From contig NZ_VKDF01000004.1 of the NCBI RefSeq assembly GCF_007096355.1, forward strand, positions 186,357 through 250,356: a stretch of 64,000 nucleotides of DNA, in the 5' to 3' direction. Below the pieces are notes generated by a model that did not search any database, had not been told where the DNA came from, and worked only from the letters and a program-made list of their open reading frames with translations. Below, piece by piece: positions 45,565 to 54,341 of the stretch. How positions within the stretch are numbered: the stretch's first letter is position 1; every line of letters begins with the position of its first letter. Origin of the DNA: Paracoccus sp. M683. Lineage in GTDB: Bacteria > Pseudomonadota > Alphaproteobacteria > Rhodobacterales > Rhodobacteraceae. A program made the translations under genes and the position numbers.

Positions 45565-45831
45565 GCCATCACCTGTCCGGCGAGGCGTTCCACGCAGACC
45601 TGCTTGGCGCGTGGCCATGAAATCCATATCGGCGTGATCGCGGGCGGGCATCCTGCAAGGCGAACGCGTCGCCTTTGATCGGCAAGCGGGCGTCACCAAG
45701 GCAAACAGCCTTGGACTGACGGTTCACCGCCATCTGGCGCAGTGCGCAGCCGGTCCGCGCGCCGAATTGCTGCGCCTTGGGCCAGGGGAATCGCGCGCGG
45801 CATAGTGTTCACCATTGGCGGTTGACCAGAG
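45565..45831. other. Gene-debris region between permease and cas1 fragment
   Basis: About 270 bases without an intact gene. One frame is open from 45638 to a TAG at 45803-45805 and reads ERVAFDRQAGVTKANSLGLT followed by VHRHLAQ; it has no start codon or ribosome-binding site and I recognise no family. It may be the remains of another island gene. A LLRLGPGE stretch at its end faintly recalls the LLxLGPGT region of Cas1, but this is too short to rely on. Confidence 0.4.
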
Positions 45832-46164
45832 GTGGATGGTGCTGTCGGTCGCGTGGGGCATGCCCGCACCGCGCTGGCGGTGGTGGGCGAGGATGGCGTG
45901 CGCATGTATACCTCGCGGCCGCTGATCCCTGACCGCTCGGGTCTGGCGCGGTTGCAGGCGCGGCTGCGGGCAGATGACGATCTGCGGGTGATGACGGCAC
46001 GGCGCATGTATGCGTGGCGCTTGGGCGAGGTATTGCCGCATCGCGATCTGGATGTGTTGCGCGGGATCGAGGGCGAGCGGATGAAGGAAACCTATCGCCT
46101 GATCGCCCAGCAGGCCGAGCAGCCGCTCGGCCCGCGTCGGGTTCCCCCGCCCTCGCAGGGATAG
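45832..46164 (+). pseudogene. Truncated cas1 (type I-E) remnant
   Basis: The frame gives 110 residues whose central part closely matches the middle of type I-E Cas1: ALAVVGEDGVRMYTSRPL, TARRMYAWRLGEVLP and LRGIEGERMKETYRLIAQQ, aligning with about residues 76-165 of E. coli Cas1. The first metal-binding Glu (in LRGIEG) is present, but the N-terminal beta domain and the C-terminal part with the other metal ligands (His, Asp) are missing. The last residues (GPRRVPPPSQG) are translated from the adjacent CRISPR repeat, so a deletion has fused cas1 to the array. Non-functional. Confidence 0.82.
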
Positions 46165-46168
46165 ACCC
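46140..46168 (+). CRISPR. Single degenerate type I-E-like CRISPR repeat
   Basis: A 29-base segment beginning GGTTCCCCCGCCCTCG and ending CAGGGATAGACCC matches the layout of type I-E repeats (GTTCCCCGCGCC-GCGGGGATAAACC in E. coli) with an imperfect stem. No second copy is found at one spacer distance on either side, so there is no array. It directly abuts the cas1 fragment, as expected for the residue of a deleted cas1-cas2-array region, possibly the terminal repeat. Confidence 0.68.
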
Positions 46169-46335
46169 GGCGGGTACGGCTCGCAATCGAGCGATGGGGC
46201 AGGTTGCACAGCTGGGCAAGCATTCTGTGGTCGTGGGAAGTACCGGACAAAATCGGACGAATCAGGCAGTCCGGGCCAATGTTTGTGCAGTTAAGTAATT
46301 GATATATGTAAAAAATTGAAATAACGCAGGCTTCC

Positions 46336-46367
46336 AGGGGCAGGTTGCAGGTTCAAATCCTGCCGGG
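46336..46367 (+). repeat. Candidate attR core (tRNA-Arg 3' fragment copy)
   Basis: An exact 32-base direct copy of 41607-41638 from tRNA-Arg(CCU). It lacks the rest of the tRNA, so it is not a tRNA gene. It follows an AT-rich stretch (46295-46325) and precedes core-type sequence leading to the L,D-transpeptidase gene. It marks the right end of the candidate island. Confidence 0.75.
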
Positions 46368-46452
46368 ACATCATTTCACCATGAACCTCGCGGGCGATCC
46401 CTGTGGATCGCGGCATTTTCCTCGCAGCCGGAAAAGGGGGCGGCACGCAGAG

Positions 46453-46470
46453 CCTGCGGGCCGCCGCAGG
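46453..46470 (-). terminator. Hairpin after the L,D-transpeptidase gene
   Basis: CCTGCGG (46453-46459) pairs with CCGCAGG (46464-46470) around GCCG. It starts four bases past the stop codon on the minus strand. There is no U-tract, so termination strength is uncertain. Confidence 0.45.
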
Positions 46471-46473
46471 GGA

Positions 46474-47136
46474 TCAGAAGATGGCGACCTTGGTGCCGAT
46501 CTGCGCCATTTCGTAAAGTTCGGTGATGTGTTCGTTGTAAAGCCCATAGCAGCCGCTGGAGGATTTGCGGCCGATCTTTCGCGTGTCATGCGTGCCGTGG
46601 ATCAGATAGGCAGGCCAGGACAGATACAGGCCATAAGGCCCAAGCGGGTTGTCGGGATCGCCACCGGCCACACGCAGGGGCAGGTCGGGGTTGCGGCGAC
46701 GCATATCGGCGGTGGGCGTCCAGGGCGGGTTCTTGGCCTTGCGGACGATCTCGGTCAGGCCGCGCTTGGTCAGTTCCTCGGAAACCGGGATCGAGCTGGG
46801 ATAGACACGATAGATCGACTGATCGCCGTTCCAGAAATGCAGCGCCTTGGACGTGACATCGGCCAGAATCACACCAACGCCGATCTCGTTGAAGAACTCG
46901 CTCCAATGACGGGCGCGAAAGGATGACAGGTTGCGCCGCTGATCGGCGTTGGGGTCGACCTGGAACACCCCGACATCGGGCGCGCGCCCCTGTTCGGCAT
47001 TGCCATAGATGGGGAGGCCGGTGCTGGGGTCGATCTGCTGGGCCTGACTGGCCGTGGCGGTGATCCCCGCGCCCAGAAGGCCACCAACGAAGCCGCGGCG
47101 GCTGAGAGTGAGGGAAGGAGAGGTTAGCTTGCTCAT
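46474..47136 (-). CDS. L,D-transpeptidase (YkuD family), Tat-exported
   Basis: 220-residue periplasmic enzyme predicted to cross-link peptidoglycan or attach proteins to it. The N-terminus carries a Tat signal (LSRRGFVGGLLGAG, twin Arg at residues 11-12) rather than a plain Sec signal. The YkuD catalytic region has HGTHDTRKIG and SSSGCYGLYN with the catalytic Cys. The Arg usually seen two residues after Cys (SGCIR) is replaced by Gly. The ATG at 47136 places the Tat signal at the N-terminus; an in-frame extension to 47286 is not conserved-looking. Confidence 0.88.
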   Translation of the reverse strand: MSKLTSPSLTLSRRGFVGGLLGAGITATASQAQQIDPSTGLPIYGNAEQGRAPDVGVFQVDPNADQRRNLSSFRARHWSEFFNEIGVGVILADVTSKALHFWNGDQSIYRVYPSSIPVSEELTKRGLTEIVRKAKNPPWTPTADMRRRNPDLPLRVAGGDPDNPLGPYGLYLSWPAYLIHGTHDTRKIGRKSSSGCYGLYNEHITELYEMAQIGTKVAIF

Positions 47137-47316
47137 GATACTGCTCGGTTCTGTTCGAAGATGGGAAACGGTCCGTCGACCCCGTGGCTGCCAGCGATGA
47201 ACGGTGGCAAGGCGCGCCACTGGTCGCGGTCGCGTCAGGGTTTCGGGCATACGGTCCTGGTCATTCCCGTCGTGACCGTGCGGCATGTGCAGGGTTTGAA
47301 ACGGGTCAGCACAGGA

Positions 47317-47679
47317 TCAGGCGGCGATCCGTCGGGGCGGCCGCTTCTGCGGCGGCAGGATGATCCCGCTGCGGCTGGCGATGAAGGCCGCGTTGCTGAT
47401 CCTGACGGCGATTTGGGTGGGCCGTTCGCCGGGCAGGGCCGTTACGATGGCGGCAAAGGTCGAATTGCCCCAGGCGCATTCGGTGCCTTCCGGCTTGCAA
47501 TCGTCGGCGTCCTCGCATGATGCGGTGGCTTGTTCGCCAAGCGACGCCCCTCCGCCGGCGATGGCCGATGCGATCGCGGCGGCATGCGCCGAGGCGACGT
47601 TGCCGCTATGCGCAGTGGCAACGATCAGCGTGACATTCAGCGTCACGACAGAGAATATGGCCAGAAATAGGCGAAACAT
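47317..47679 (-). CDS. Small secreted hypothetical protein
   Basis: 120-residue protein with a Sec signal-like N-terminus (MFRLFLAIFSVVTLNVTLIV), an Ala-rich stretch, two cysteines close together (SCEDADDC, with a further Cys in TECAWG) and a basic C-terminus (PPQKRPPRRIAA). No family is recognised. It lies on the minus strand between the L,D-transpeptidase gene and the plus-strand rplO, divergent from rplO. Some plus-strand frames overlap it, but the signal peptide and codon pattern favour this frame. Confidence 0.5.
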   Translation of the reverse strand: MFRLFLAIFSVVTLNVTLIVATAHSGNVASAHAAAIASAIAGGGASLGEQATASCEDADDCKPEGTECAWGNSTFAAIVTALPGERPTQIAVRISNAAFIASRSGIILPPQKRPPRRIAA

Positions 47680-47924
47680 GTCATAAGGCTATGCCGAGAC
47701 CCGCCAGATGTCTACGCGAAGACGGATCGCTTTTGCGTGAATCCCTTCGCCGAACCGCGGGCAGGGCCGACGATGGACCACTGGCCACTTGACCCTTGAT
47801 GGCTGTTTCGTTAGGGACCGCCGGTGCCCTTTCGGGCCACCGATCAGAATCGGTTCAACAAGCAAGAAACGCCGTGTCCGTCCCATCATCGCTTCGGGGG
47901 CGCGTCCGGCAAAGGAGAAGCGAC

Positions 47925-48395
47925 ATGAAACTGCATGAAATCCGCGACAACGACGGCGCGAACCGCAAGAAAAAGCGCGTGGCGCGTGGTCCCGGCTCGG
48001 GCAAGGGTAAAACCGCCGGCCGTGGTATCAAGGGTCAGAAATCGCGTTCGGGCGTTGCGCTGAACGGGTACGAGGGCGGCCAGATGCCGCTGTACCGGCG
48101 TCTGCCGAAGCGTGGCTTCACCGCGCCGAACGCCAAGAAATTCGCCGTCGTGAACCTGGGCCAGATCCAGAGCTTCATCGACGCCGGCAAGCTGGACGCC
48201 AAGGCCGACGTGACCGAGGACGCACTGGTTGCCTCGGGTGCGGTGCGCCGCAAGCTGGACGGCATTCGCCTGCTGGCCAAGGGCGAGCTGAAGGCCAAGC
48301 TGAACATCGCTGTGACCGGCGCGTCCAAAACGGCGGTCGAGGCGGTTGAAAAGGCTGGCGGCAAAGTGACCCTGCCGGCTGTGGCCGCGGAATAA
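47925..48395 (+). CDS. rplO: 50S ribosomal protein L15
   Basis: 156-residue large-subunit protein. The Gly- and basic-rich N-terminus ([20 protein letters not shown]) and [18 protein letters not shown] are diagnostic. AAAGGAGAAG precedes the ATG at 47925. In most bacteria rplO follows rpmD; here a divergent small gene lies just upstream, so rplO appears to begin a separate block with its own promoter in 47680-47924. Confidence 0.97.
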   Translation: MKLHEIRDNDGANRKKKRVARGPGSGKGKTAGRGIKGQKSRSGVALNGYEGGQMPLYRRLPKRGFTAPNAKKFAVVNLGQIQSFIDAGKLDAKADVTEDALVASGAVRRKLDGIRLLAKGELKAKLNIAVTGASKTAVEAVEKAGGKVTLPAVAAE

Positions 48396-48446
48396 GCTGT
48401 TGAAGGGCGCGCGCGCGCCTCATAGATAGCAGCTAGGTTTTCCAAG

Positions 48447-48478
48447 GCGCCGCCGACCGGGGAACGGTCCGGCGGCGC
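48447..48478 (+). terminator. Hairpin between rplO and secY
   Basis: GCGCCGCCG (48447-48455) pairs with CGGCGGCGC (48470-48478), extended by ACC/GGT inside. No U-tract follows, so partial attenuation or RNA processing between rplO and secY is more likely than full termination. Confidence 0.45.
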
Positions 48479-48504
48479 TGTCATGAGATGAGGCACGGAA
48501 GAAT

Positions 48505-49872
<1,368 letters not shown>

Positions 49873-49915
49873 TCGCAGAAACGACAAAAAACCTGGCCGA
49901 GGGGGACAGCAGCCA

Positions 49916-50566
49916 ATGACCGTCAATATCATTCTTCTGGGGCCTCCGGGCGCCGGCAAGGGCACGCAGGCCCGTCGCCTCGTCGACGAACGCGGCATGG
50001 TCCAGCTGTCCACCGGCGACATGCTGCGCGAGGCCAAATCCAGCGGCAGCGAGATGGGCCGGCGCGTGGCCGAGGTGATGGACCGGGGCGAGTTGGTCAC
50101 GGATGAGATTGTCATCGGCCTGATCCGCGAGAAGCTGGCCGGTGGTGGCAAGGGGTTCATCTTCGATGGCTTCCCGCGCACGCTGGCCCAGGCCGATGCG
50201 CTGGCTGCCCTGCTGGACGAGGTTGGGCAGCCGCTGGACGCCGTGATCGAGATGCGCGTCGACGACGCTGCCCTGGTCAACCGCATCACCAAGCGCTTTA
50301 CCTGCGGCAATTGCGGCGAGGTCTATCATGACGAGACCAAACCGACCAAGGTTGCGGGTAAGTGCGATGTCTGCGGTTCGACCGATCTGCGCCGCCGGGC
50401 CGATGACAACGAAGACAGCCTGAAGACCCGGCTGCTGGAATATTACAAGAAGACCTCGCCGCTGATCGGCTATTACTATGCCAAGCACAAGCTGAGCACC
50501 GTCGACGGGCTGGGCGAGATCGAGGCCGTCGCGGCCGAGATTTCGGCGGTTCTGGACAAGGGCTAG
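49916..50566 (+). CDS. adk: Adenylate kinase (zinc-LID form)
   Basis: 216-residue cytoplasmic enzyme interconverting ATP, AMP and ADP. The P-loop is GPPGAGKGT (residues 9-17), and [11 protein letters not shown] binds AMP. The long LID domain holds four cysteines (C130, C133, C150, C153) in CGNC and CDVC pairs, so it should bind structural zinc. It lies 43 bases after secY, the usual partner. Confidence 0.97.
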   Translation: MTVNIILLGPPGAGKGTQARRLVDERGMVQLSTGDMLREAKSSGSEMGRRVAEVMDRGELVTDEIVIGLIREKLAGGGKGFIFDGFPRTLAQADALAALLDEVGQPLDAVIEMRVDDAALVNRITKRFTCGNCGEVYHDETKPTKVAGKCDVCGSTDLRRRADDNEDSLKTRLLEYYKKTSPLIGYYYAKHKLSTVDGLGEIEAVAAEISAVLDKG

Positions 50567-50588
50567 GCGGCGGATTCGGACATTGTGG

Positions 50589-50608
50589 CCCGGCAGTCGT
50601 TTGCCGGG
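50589..50608 (+). terminator. Hairpin after adk
   Basis: CCCGGCA (50589-50595) pairs with TGCCGGG (50602-50608) around GTCGTT, 23 bases past the adk stop. The following TCGTCTTGG run is only weakly U-rich. It may separate the secY-adk part from rpsM. Confidence 0.5.
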
Positions 50609-50634
50609 TCGTCTTGGCCTTGACGTTTTTCTGC

Positions 50635-50663
50635 TTGACCCCTATTTGCAAACATCTCGTAAG
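50635..50663 (+). promoter_or_regulatory. Possible internal promoter upstream of rpsM
   Basis: TTGACC at 50635-50640 is a good -35 match for alphaproteobacterial sigma-70 promoters; with 17 bases of spacing the -10 would be CGTAAG (50658-50663), which is weak. Its place after a hairpin and 115 bases before rpsM makes a secondary promoter plausible. Confidence 0.3.
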
Positions 50664-50697
50664 AGAATCACCCGACTGACGGGTGGCCCATAGACCG

Positions 50698-50723
50698 GCC
50701 CGAAGGCTTGGCTTTCGGGCTTT
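50698..50723 (+). terminator. Leader hairpin before rpsM
   Basis: GCCCGAA (50698-50704) pairs with TTCGGGC (50714-50720) around an eight- to nine-base loop, followed by TTT. It lies in the 212-base gap between adk and rpsM and could be an attenuator or protein-binding leader element. Confidence 0.45.
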
Positions 50724-50778
50724 CCGTTGTGAAAAAAGGTTCCGGCGTTACGGAACCGCAACCAGGAAGGAACTACGC

Positions 50779-51147
50779 GTGGCTCGTATTGCTGGCGTCA
50801 ACATTCCGACGGGGAAACGTGTCCCCATCGCACTGACCTATATCCATGGGATCGGCCCCATGTTTGCCAATCAGATCGTCGAGGCCGTGGGGATTGACCC
50901 CGCCCGCCGTGTGAATGATCTGTCGGATGCCGAAGTTTTGCAGATCCGCGAATATATCGACGCGAACCTGACCGTCGAAGGTGACCTGCGCCGCGAAGTG
51001 CAGATGAACATCAAGCGCCTGATGGATCTGGGTTCCTATCGTGGCCTGCGTCACCGCCGGAACCTGCCGGTTCGTGGCCAGCGCACCCACACCAATGCCC
51101 GCACCCGCAAGGGCCCGGCGAAGCCGATCGCCGGCAAGAAGAAATAA
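50779..51147 (+). CDS. rpsM: 30S ribosomal protein S13
   Basis: 122-residue small-subunit head protein contacting tRNA and 23[19 protein letters not shown] and the C-terminal [20 protein letters not shown] are typical. The start is GTG at 50779 with AGGAAGGAA just upstream; the in-frame ATG at 50683 lies across the leader hairpin and is unlikely. rpsK follows 12 bases downstream. Confidence 0.97.
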   Translation: MARIAGVNIPTGKRVPIALTYIHGIGPMFANQIVEAVGIDPARRVNDLSDAEVLQIREYIDANLTVEGDLRREVQMNIKRLMDLGSYRGLRHRRNLPVRGQRTHTNARTRKGPAKPIAGKKK

Positions 51148-51159
51148 GGGGGCATCATC

Positions 51160-51549
51160 ATGGCACGCGATACTCGTCGTACGAAGAAGAAGGTTTCCAA
51201 GAACATCGCCACTGGCGTTGCTCATGTGAACTCGTCGTTCAACAACACCAAGATCCTGATCTCGGACGTGCAGGGCAATGCGATCTCGTGGTCGTCGGCC
51301 GGCACCATGGGCTTCAAGGGCAGCCGCAAATCGACCCCCTATGCCGCGCAGATGGCCGCAGAAGATGCGGGCAAGAAGGCACAGGAACACGGCGTCCGCA
51401 CGCTGGAAGTCGAAGTGCAGGGCCCCGGCTCGGGCCGCGAATCGGCTTTGCGCGCGCTGGCTGCTGTCGGGTTCAACATCACGGCCATCCGTGACGTGAC
51501 CCCGATTGCGCATAACGGCTGCCGCCCGCCCAAGCGCCGCCGCGTCTGA
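51160..51549 (+). CDS. rpsK: 30S ribosomal protein S11
   Basis: 129-residue platform protein of the small subunit. The sequence [20 protein letters not shown] with [15 protein letters not shown] and the C-terminal [18 protein letters not shown] are diagnostic. It lies between rpsM and rpoA as in most bacteria. Confidence 0.97.
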   Translation: MARDTRRTKKKVSKNIATGVAHVNSSFNNTKILISDVQGNAISWSSAGTMGFKGSRKSTPYAAQMAAEDAGKKAQEHGVRTLEVEVQGPGSGRESALRALAAVGFNITAIRDVTPIAHNGCRPPKRRRV

Positions 51550-51566
51550 TCGGCATTTCAATTCTC

Positions 51567-51609
51567 CGGGCCGCGCGTGATTTCGCGCGGTTCGGGCTTT
51601 TTCGTTTTT
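51567..51609 (+). terminator. Hairpin with T-run between rpsK and rpoA
   Basis: CCGCGCG (51571-51577) pairs with CGCGCGG (51584-51590) around TGATTT. It is followed by TTCGGGC and a run of T that includes TTTTTCGTTTTT. It looks like an intrinsic terminator or strong attenuator inside the ribosomal block, so rpoA may need read-through or its own promoter. Confidence 0.6.
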
Positions 51610-51667
51610 CAACCTCGGGCGTTCCCCGCCTCGATCATCGGCAGGGAACAGGTATGGAGGCAAGCGT

Positions 51668-52684
51668 ATGATCCACAAGAACTGGGCCGAGCTGATCAAG
51701 CCGACGCAATTGGACGTCAAGCCCGGCGCCGATGCGACCCGCACCGCCACCGTCGTTGCCGAACCGCTGGAACGCGGCTTTGGCCTGACGCTGGGCAATG
51801 CCCTGCGTCGCGTGCTGATGTCGTCGCTGCAAGGCGCTGCGATCACCAGCGTGCAGATCGACAACGTGCTGCATGAATTCTCGTCCGTCGCGGGTGTCCG
51901 CGAGGATGTGACCGATATCGTCCTGAACCTGAAGGGCGTGACCCTGAAGATGGACGTTGACGGCCCCAAGCGCCTGACCCTGACCGCCAAAGGTCCGGGC
52001 GAGGTCAAGGCTGGCGACATTCAGGAAACCGCTGGCATCACCATCCTGAACCGCGATCACGTGATCTGCCATCTGGATGACGGCGCCGATCTGTCGATGG
52101 AACTGACCGTTGCCAATGGCAAGGGCTATGTCGCCGCCGACAAGAACCGCCCCGAGGATGCGCCCATCGGTCTGATCCCGATCGACGCGATCTTCTCGCC
52201 GGTCAAGCGCGTCAGCTATGAAGTCACGCCCACCCGCGAGGGCCAGGTGCTGGACTATGACAAGCTGACCATGAAGGTCGAAACCGATGGTTCGCTGACC
52301 CCGGACGACGCCGTGGCCTATGCTGCGCGCATCATTCAGGACCAGCTTTCGGTCTTCGTGAACTTCGAGGAACCGGAAGCAGCCCGTTCGCAGGCTGACG
52401 ATGACGGTCTGGAATTCGACCCGCGCCTGCTGAAGAAGGTTGACGAGCTGGAACTGTCGGTCCGTTCGGCCAACTGCCTGAAGAACGACAATATCGTCTA
52501 TATCGGCGACCTGATCCAGAAGACCGAAGCCGAGATGCTGCGCACCCCGAACTTCGGCCGCAAGTCCTTGAACGAAATCAAGGAAGTTCTGTCCGGCATG
52601 GGCCTGCATCTGGGCATGGATGTCGTGGACTGGCCGCCGGAAAACATCGAAGACCTGGCCAAACGCTTCGACGACCAATTCTGA
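51668..52684 (+). CDS. rpoA: DNA-directed RNA polymerase subunit alpha
   Basis: 338-residue assembly scaffold of RNA polymerase. The N-terminal domain contains [20 protein letters not shown], and [22 protein letters not shown] ends it. The linker and C-terminal domain (residues 255-338) include [20 protein letters not shown] and [15 protein letters not shown], which bind UP elements and activators. GGTATGGAGG lies upstream of the ATG. It is followed by a structured 156-base gap and rplQ. Confidence 0.97.
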   Translation: MIHKNWAELIKPTQLDVKPGADATRTATVVAEPLERGFGLTLGNALRRVLMSSLQGAAITSVQIDNVLHEFSSVAGVREDVTDIVLNLKGVTLKMDVDGPKRLTLTAKGPGEVKAGDIQETAGITILNRDHVICHLDDGADLSMELTVANGKGYVAADKNRPEDAPIGLIPIDAIFSPVKRVSYEVTPTREGQVLDYDKLTMKVETDGSLTPDDAVAYAARIIQDQLSVFVNFEEPEAARSQADDDGLEFDPRLLKKVDELELSVRSANCLKNDNIVYIGDLIQKTEAEMLRTPNFGRKSLNEIKEVLSGMGLHLGMDVVDWPPENIEDLAKRFDDQF

Positions 52685-52690
52685 CCAGGT

Positions 52691-52752
52691 GGTGCGTGTA
52701 AACACGCACCCTACGGTCTTGCAAACGGGTAGGGTGCGTGTTTACACGCACC
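52691..52752. repeat. 24-bp perfect inverted repeat between rpoA and rplQ
   Basis: Arms at 52691-52714 and 52729-52752 are exact reverse complements, separated by 14 bases. Each arm is itself nearly palindromic (GGTGCGTGTAAACACGCACC). The arrangement resembles a pair of REP-type elements or a very strong attenuator. It lies seven bases after the rpoA stop. Confidence 0.8.
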
Positions 52753-52840
52753 TTCCCAATACCGGGCATCCCGCCCCAAGGAGAGCGGCCCGCACGCATG
52801 GGCTGCCGGACAAAGCAAAAGACGTAAACGGAGAATCATC

Positions 52841-53266
52841 ATGCGTCACGCACGTGGCTATCGCCGCCTCAACCGCACCCACGAACACCGCAAGGCGCTG
52901 TTCGCCAACATGGCCGGCTCGCTGATCGAGCACGAGCAGATCAAGACGACCCTGCCGAAAGCCAAGGAGCTGCGTCCGATCGTTGAAAAGCTGATCACGC
53001 TGGCCAAGCGTGGCGATCTGCACGCTCGCCGTCAGGCCGACGCCCAGCTGAAACAGGACAAGCACGTTGCCAAGCTGTTCGACGTTCTTGGCGCCCGCTA
53101 CAAGGATCGTCAGGGCGGCTATGTCCGCATCCTGAAGGCCGGCTTCCGCTATGGCGACATGGCGCCCATGGCCATCATCGAACTGGTCGACCGTGACCCG
53201 GCCGCCAAGGGCGCTGCCGATCACGCCCGCACCGAGGCCGAATCGCAGGTCGCTGCCGAGGATTGA
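52841..53266 (+). CDS. rplQ: 50S ribosomal protein L17
   Basis: 141-residue large-subunit protein near the exit tunnel. [39 protein letters not shown] and [20 protein letters not shown] are family signatures. It ends the ribosomal block and is followed by an intrinsic terminator. Confidence 0.97.
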   Translation: MRHARGYRRLNRTHEHRKALFANMAGSLIEHEQIKTTLPKAKELRPIVEKLITLAKRGDLHARRQADAQLKQDKHVAKLFDVLGARYKDRQGGYVRILKAGFRYGDMAPMAIIELVDRDPAAKGAADHARTEAESQVAAED

Positions 53267-53286
53267 AGCCCGGTACCCTGATGCAG

Positions 53287-53322
53287 AAAGGGCCCCGCAG
53301 CATCGCTGCCGGGGCCTTTTTT
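53287..53322 (+). terminator. Intrinsic terminator after rplQ
   Basis: GGCCCCG-CAGC (53291-53301) pairs with GCTG-C-CGGGGCC (53305-53316) around ATC, with AAAG before and TTTTTT after. It starts about 20 bases after the stop and closes the ribosomal-protein/rpoA transcription unit. Confidence 0.9.
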
Positions 53323-53665
53323 CGGGGTAAAGCCTTGATCCAGATGTCGGAAGTGCCGGCAAGGGGCGCGCGATTCGATCGAATCATGGCCGGCGAATCC
53401 GGCTTTGATACTAAACGGATGCCGCATCTGGACACCAACCATGTCCGCCAGGATGCCGTGACTGGATGATTCGTACGCTTGCCAGACAGATATACCCGTC
53501 CAATCAGACAGGGGGGGCTTGGTCTGCCGCCCAAACCGACTATCTTGGGCAAGTAAACGGTCTTGTTTGGTCTGTCGTAGAGGGCTTGTTAATCTTTTCC
53601 GTCTAAACAGCTTGGACCGACCACTTAATCGTTGACCCGAATACTTACAATTTGTCTAAAAGGTT
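53323..53665. other. Intergenic region upstream of luxR-type gene
   Basis: About 340 bases with no supportable gene; a short open frame across the terminator lacks a ribosome-binding site. Base composition becomes clearly more A+T-rich from about 53560 to the luxR-type start, as expected for its promoter. I could not identify a clear lux-box palindrome. Confidence 0.45.
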
Positions 53666-54277
53666 ATGTCTCCTAGAGCCGATATCAATGCCGCGTTGCG
53701 AACCCTTAACCGTCTGACACCCGCGGGGTATTTTGTCGGACTGCATATTCGTTTCGCCGCGCCGCTGATGCAGTTCCAGACATATCCCGAGCAGTGGTCC
53801 GAATTTTATTCTGCGAATGGTTATGCGCTTCGCGACCCGACTATAGCCTGGGGATTTTCAACGACCGGGGCCTGCCGTTGGTCAAGCCTGCCGGTCCCGG
53901 ACCCCTTCAGTATCCTCAAGGATGCGGCTGATCACGGACTTGTCTACGGGTTGACCGCTTCGCATGGCCCGATTGCATCACGGACGATCGCCAGTTTCGC
54001 GCGCGACGACCGTGAGTTCACGGATGACGAGATCCAGGAGATCTCGGCAACGGTACGACGGCTCCATGCAATTACAGAGCCGCCGGCGAGCCTGACAAAG
54101 GCTCAGAAAGAAGCCCTCCGGTGCATCGCGGAGGGCGATCGCCATGCAGCAGCGGCCGCCAAACTTGGCATCACTGAAAGCGCGTTCAAGGCTAGGCTCA
54201 TTTCGGTGAGAGAACGTCTGATGGCCCGTACCACGGCCGAGGCGCTTCAGCGAGCCAAAGAATACCGTCTGCTCTAG
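53666..54277 (+). CDS. LuxR-family quorum-sensing regulator
   Basis: 203-residue regulator. Residues 1-135 form an autoinducer-binding-type domain (GYFVGLHIRFAAPLMQ, WSEFYSANGYALRDPTIAWG, DHGLVYGLTASHGP) with the W, Y and D positions of the family. The C-terminal helix-turn-helix (SLTKAQKEALRCIAEGDRHA and ITESAFKARLISVRERLMAR) differs from the canonical GxSxxEIA spacing but keeps the fold. It is slightly shorter than typical LuxR proteins. The paired luxI-type gene follows in the same direction. Confidence 0.9.
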   Translation: MSPRADINAALRTLNRLTPAGYFVGLHIRFAAPLMQFQTYPEQWSEFYSANGYALRDPTIAWGFSTTGACRWSSLPVPDPFSILKDAADHGLVYGLTASHGPIASRTIASFARDDREFTDDEIQEISATVRRLHAITEPPASLTKAQKEALRCIAEGDRHAAAAAKLGITESAFKARLISVRERLMARTTAEALQRAKEYRLL

Positions 54278-54341
54278 GCGTCGCCCATGAGGGTCCGCGC
54301 CACACCGGGATTGGGTAGCCCTAACCCCAGGAGTAGTAACA

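Larger units (their letters stand above)
41607..46367. mobile_element. Candidate reduced genomic island integrated at tRNA-Arg(CCU)
   Basis: About 4.76 kb bounded by the 32-bp direct repeat. The cargo is a cobalamin riboswitch, a DUF1636 gene, a three-gene corrinoid-type ABC transporter, a cas1 fragment and one CRISPR repeat. No integrase, excisionase or replication gene is recognised, so the element would be immobile now. Within the transporter genes, especially the permease, leucine codons CTT and CTC are used much more often than in neighbouring genes, consistent with foreign origin. Confidence 0.65.

Noticed and set aside
46140..46335. A CRISPR array
   Set aside because: Only one repeat-like unit is found. 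No second copy occurs at spacer distance up to the right end of the island.
46336..46367. A second tRNA-Arg gene
   Set aside because: Only the 3' anticodon stem to T arm is present; no acceptor 5' strand, D arm or anticodon loop. It is better read as a duplicated integration core.
53263..53469. A 68-codon gene after rplQ
   Set aside because: It runs through the rplQ terminator, has no ribosome-binding site and shows no protein-like composition.
54300..54335. A lux box upstream of luxI
   Set aside because: GGGTAGCCCTAACCC is only a partial palindrome and lacks the usual 18-20 bp lux-box form; kept only as a remark in the luxI entry.
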